Shown: positions 6,906-9,404 of the stretch, one piece after another
Position numbering within the stretch: position 1 is the first letter of the stretch
How the letters are laid out: every line of letters starts with the position of its first letter
Assembly (NCBI GenBank): GCA_964354485.1
Contig: CAYGZY010000245.1
Location: forward strand, 1 to 9,404
DNA length: 9,404 nt
DNA from: CAYGXH01 sp964354485
GTDB lineage: Bacteria; Bacteroidota; Ignavibacteria; UBA10030; SZUA-254
Direction of reading: 5' to 3'
Notes under the pieces: model-generated
What the model was told of the DNA's origin: nothing
Seen by the model: only the letters and a program-made list of their open reading frames with translations
Databases searched by the model: none
Made by a program: the position numbers and the translations under genes

Positions 6906-7805
6906 TTACCGTTCTCCCCTTACGATCCGATCATGACCGCTGTAATCTTTCCATACTTTGATATTCTGAAATCCGGCGTGCGATAATGTATCACAAACCA
7001 TCTGACTTTGATCATACCCTATTTCGACAAGGATATATCCCCCATCTCGCAGTATCGACTTACAGAGCTTTGCCATCCTGTCGTAGAACGTTAGTCCGTC
7101 GGCGCCGTCGGTACATGCGGCACGAGGCTCAAAATCGCGGACCTCCGGTTCGAGTGTTAAAAATTCAGAAAGCGGAATGTACGGTGGGTTGGATACGACC
7201 ATATCATACCGTCTGCGGGTTATTTCACCGCATTCATCAAACACGTCGCAATTAATAGTGCGAATCTGGTTCCTGAGGTCGTGTAGTTTGATGTTTTCAT
7301 CCGCAACAACCAGCGCTTCACGATCGGAATCAACGGCATCGATGGTTACGCTCTCACAGGTTCGAGCAATACTAACAGCGATATTTCCCGAGCCGGTCCC
7401 TACATCGAGTAAATGATTAATTTCCCCTTTGTGTGAAAGGCAGATTTCCCTGGCGATTTCTACGAGCATTTCCGTTTCCGGACGCGGTATGAAAACACTC
7501 TTGTTCACGATGAACCGGAGTCCCATAAATTCCGTACTCCCGAGGATGTACTGCAGCGGTTCGTGGTTCCTGCGACGGTTTAAGAATTCCTCATACTGTT
7601 TTATGGATTTATCGTCAATCCTATCGTTATAGCCGGTTCGGAGATCTGCTCGCGTACATTTTAAAACTTCGCAGAGGAGCAGTTCCGCCTGCAAACGCGC
7701 TTCATCAATCCCGTCATTTTCCAGACGCATCATTCCCCATCCTATTAAGGATTGGATCGATACCGGCATTTTTAGTTGAGCGTGATCTGGTTTTAATTCG
7801 TACAT
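6906..7805 (-). CDS. prmC: Peptide chain release factor N5-glutamine methyltransferase
   Basis: PrmC (HemK) methylates the glutamine of the GGQ motif in release factors RF1 and RF2 using S-adenosylmethionine, which speeds translation termination. At 299 residues it is slightly longer than the typical 277-290. The N-terminal helical domain (13-90) binds the release factor. FIPRPETE (105-112), the SAM-binding LLDVGTGSGNIAVS (132-145) and the catalytic VVSNPPYIPLSE (203-214) are all present, with GGYILVEIGYDQ (255-266) in the C-terminal part. The start is uncertain: ATG 7805 has no Shine-Dalgarno match and gives 12 polar residues before M13 (ATG 7769), where family similarity seems to begin. It follows the only real spacer in the minus-strand array, so it may have its own promoter, and it is probably not followed by the usual prfA partner here. 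prfA is not seen in the window. Confidence 0.95.
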   Translation of the reverse strand: MYELKPDHAQLKMPVSIQSLIGWGMMRLENDGIDEARLQAELLLCEVLKCTRADLRTGYNDRIDDKSIKQYEEFLNRRRNHEPLQYILGSTEFMGLRFIVNKSVFIPRPETEMLVEIAREICLSHKGEINHLLDVGTGSGNIAVSIARTCESVTIDAVDSDREALVVADENIKLHDLRNQIRTINCDVFDECGEITRRRYDMVVSNPPYIPLSEFLTLEPEVRDFEPRAACTDGADGLTFYDRMAKLCKSILRDGGYILVEIGYDQSQMVCDTLSHAGFQNIKVWKDYSGHDRIVRGER

Positions 7806-7810
7806 GGTAT

Positions 7811-7851
7811 AAAATAAATAATAATGCTCAAAAGAAAAGTCAACTAAGCAT
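7811..7851 (-). terminator. Candidate intrinsic terminator after the phosphatase gene
   Basis: On the minus strand ATGCT (7851-7847) pairs with AGCAT (7828-7824). The stem can extend inward to about 8 bp using two G-T wobbles, with a 12-nt loop, and it is followed by the U-rich TATTATTTATTTTA. The position, shortly after the phosphatase stop and before prmC, fits a terminator. The stem is weak and AT-rich, and the same bases also contain a promoter-like -35, so it is only a candidate. Confidence 0.33.
7815..7843 (-). promoter_or_regulatory. Possible promoter for the prmC-dtd-comEC operon
   Basis: On the minus strand TTGACT (7843-7838) is a 5/6 match to a sigma-70 -35 box. With a 17-nt spacer the -10 would be TATTTA (only 3/6); TATTAT (5/6) occurs but at 14 nt, which is too close. 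The stretch is the most AT-rich of the window and the only spacer in the minus-strand array. Weak evidence, given mainly for its location. Confidence 0.22.
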
Positions 7852-7865
7852 CACATAAAACCCGT

Positions 7866-9404
7866 TCATGTTGCCTTGACTACAACGAGGGTGATATCAT
7901 CCGATTGAATTGTGCTGCGGCTGTGCTGGTTCACTCCATCGATAATTGACTGGAGTATTGTCCCGGATGATTCGTGCTGGCAGTTCTTAACGATTCTGAG
8001 AATGGAATCTTCCTCATATTCTTCTCCCTTCGCGTTCATTGCTTCGCTGACTCCGTCGGTGAAGAGAACCATCACATCACCGGATCTGAGTATAATATCT
8101 GATTCTTCATAACTTGACGTCGATTTCATAATTCCGAGGAGCAATCCTCCCGCAGTGAGGCGTTCAACTGAACCATCGGAGCGGACGAGGAATGGAGGAT
8201 TATGTCCGGCGTTGACACACTGGAATCTGCGCGTGTCTGAGTGGAGTATTCCCCAGAAGAATGTAATAAAACGTCCGGCTGTCGTATTATCGCAAATGAG
8301 GTTGTTCACACGCGATGTCAGTTCTGATAATGAGAGCCCGAGCGGTGAAAGTGCGCGTATTGTTGCCTGCAGACTTGCCATTAAGAGAGCCGCCGGTGTG
8401 GATTTCCCAGAAACATCGCCGATCGCAACGACGAAATGTGTCGAACTCAGAGGGATAACGTCGTAGTAATCACCCCCTACTTCTTTCGATGATATGTTTA
8501 CCGCCGCGCAGTCAAAACCGGCTATCTGCGGGAGAACTGCCGGGAGGAGATCTTTTTGTATTTCGCGGGCGATGAGCAATTCATCTTCCATCCGTTGTTT
8601 TTCAATGGCTTCTTTGAACAATCGGGCATTCTCGAGAGAGATAGTAGCGAGGTTACCGAGTGATGTAAGAAATTCAAGGTCAGTGCGGGTATACGATTCG
8701 CCGTGCATCTTGTCACCCAGAGCAAGCAGGCCTTTCGTTTCATTTTTAATTCTCAGCGGTATCAGCGCACGGATACCGATTTCCGCCATCTCCTTCTTCC
8801 ACGGAGGACTCCCCTTTTCCCTGATATCATCGACAAGCATAGGGGACACAAGTCCGTTGAAATAGGAGCACAATGCGGGTGTGATCGATTGTTCAAAGCG
8901 CGAGGCGACGACCTTCATATCACCGTAGTCGTTCAGGCAGAGAATATACCGATTTGTTCCGAACTGTCCCATGATCGAAAAAAGAAGGAGTTTGATGACG
9001 CGATCCGTCTCCAGAACCGAATTAAATTCTTTTCCGACATCAAAGAGCGTATTCAGTTCTCTTATTTTCTTATCGAGCTGTCGGTTTACGGTGTTCAGTT
9101 CATTGATGAAGAGTCCTTTTTCTATAGCAACTGCCGCAATGTTTGCGAGTGATCTGACATACGTAGACTCCTTATCGGTAAGTTTTTTTCGCGGAAGATT
9201 CGGCGCGAAACCCGCTATCCCGACGGTGCGGCTGTGAGCTATCAGCGGCACTATAAGGGTGATCTTATCCTCCTGAAACGATTTAAGCCATGGGTACGTC
9301 TTAACGGTCTGTGAATTGATATAGAGTATCGACTTTGGCACGCGCTTGATCAGATACTCGGCTTCTATCAGGTTTGCCGGCAAACCTTTAAGATTTTCCA
9401 CGAC
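7866..9404 (-). CDS. GAF-GAF-SpoIIE (PP2C-type) serine phosphatase; 5' end outside window
   Basis: This RsbU/SpoIIE-type protein phosphatase usually dephosphorylates an anti-sigma-factor antagonist (STAS protein) and so tunes a stress sigma factor or partner-switch. The frame is open to the window edge, with 512 residues visible; the GTG at 9401 is merely the first possible start inside it and is not credible. Counted from that GTG: end of a first GAF domain (about 20-100), a helical linker with coiled-coil character (100-120), a second GAF domain (118-262), a signalling helix ending in IAREIQKDLLP (277-287), and the phosphatase domain (295-510). Metal-binding signatures are intact: EVGGDYYD (307-314), IGDVSGKSTPAALL (327-340), NAGHNPP (397-403), LFTDGVSEA (446-454) and SDDITLVVV (500-508). 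GAF domains suggest control by a small molecule, redox state or partner protein. No kinase, STAS or sigma gene is visible nearby. Confidence 0.93.
   Translation of the reverse strand, partial: VVENLKGLPANLIEAEYLIKRVPKSILYINSQTVKTYPWLKSFQEDKITLIVPLIAHSRTVGIAGFAPNLPRKKLTDKESTYVRSLANIAAVAIEKGLFINELNTVNRQLDKKIRELNTLFDVGKEFNSVLETDRVIKLLLFSIMGQFGTNRYILCLNDYGDMKVVASRFEQSITPALCSYFNGLVSPMLVDDIREKGSPPWKKEMAEIGIRALIPLRIKNETKGLLALGDKMHGESYTRTDLEFLTSLGNLATISLENARLFKEAIEKQRMEDELLIAREIQKDLLPAVLPQIAGFDCAAVNISSKEVGGDYYDVIPLSSTHFVVAIGDVSGKSTPAALLMASLQATIRALSPLGLSLSELTSRVNNLICDNTTAGRFITFFWGILHSDTRRFQCVNAGHNPPFLVRSDGSVERLTAGGLLLGIMKSTSSYEESDIILRSGDVMVLFTDGVSEAMNAKGEEYEEDSILRIVKNCQHESSGTILQSIIDGVNQHSRSTIQSDDITLVVVKAT

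Noticed and set aside
8155..8865. Two plus-strand open frames (8155-8466 and 8494-8865)
   Set aside because: Both are antisense to the intact SpoIIE and GAF domains, with compositions typical of shadow frames.
8703..9152. 149-codon open frame on the plus strand
   Set aside because: It lies wholly antisense to the GAF domains of the phosphatase, has no recognisable protein features or ribosome-binding site, and is best explained as a shadow frame.
1..9404. CRISPR arrays, insertion sequences, tRNA/rRNA genes, attachment sites, tandem repeats
   Set aside because: None seen. Coding sequence fills nearly the whole window, no stretch above 300 bases lacks a gene, and no direct repeats or terminal inverted repeats stood out on reading.

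Overview
The window is ordinary, very densely packed bacterial chromosome. It holds nine protein genes with almost no spacer, and I see no RNA gene, mobile element, CRISPR array or tandem DNA repeat. Base composition is moderate, somewhat under half G+C by eye, and all frames read cleanly in the standard code. Shine-Dalgarno-like sites appear before some genes only. The gene set (bacterial PolX, Nth, full-length ComEC, Dtd, PrmC, a GAF-SpoIIE phosphatase, a toastrack-type membrane protein) suggests a free-living, possibly Gram-negative environmental bacterium. I lean weakly towards the Fibrobacteres-Chlorobi-Bacteroidetes superphylum or a related candidate phylum, but nothing here is diagnostic.

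Left arm (1-2337, plus strand): three genes in tight series. The first is the C-terminal part of DNA polymerase X with its PHP nuclease domain, cut by the window edge. The second is a small membrane protein with a LiaF/toastrack-like C-terminal domain. The third is endonuclease III (nth). The gaps are 11 and 4 nt, so they are probably cotranscribed. PolX and Nth both fit base-excision repair; the membrane protein between them is the odd member.

Right arm (2361-9404, minus strand), in transcription order: a GAF-GAF-SpoIIE/PP2C phosphatase (5' end outside the window), then a 60-bp AT-rich gap with a candidate terminator and promoter. After it come prmC, dtd, an exported protein that looks like a catalytically dead gluzincin (peptidase MA-like fold), an alkaline-phosphatase-superfamily metalloenzyme, and comEC. 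From prmC onward the gaps are 5 nt, 4 nt, a 4-bp overlap and then at most 43 nt, so this is very likely one operon. It joins translation quality control (PrmC, Dtd), two proteins of unknown role and the DNA-uptake channel. The two arms converge with 23 bp between nth and comEC.

I found no clearly new defence or mobile system. The points most worth a second look are the translationally coupled pair of pseudo-peptidase and small metalloenzyme, and the start of comEC, where the only good ribosome-binding site precedes a CTG codon rather than the GTG of the longest conventional reading frame.
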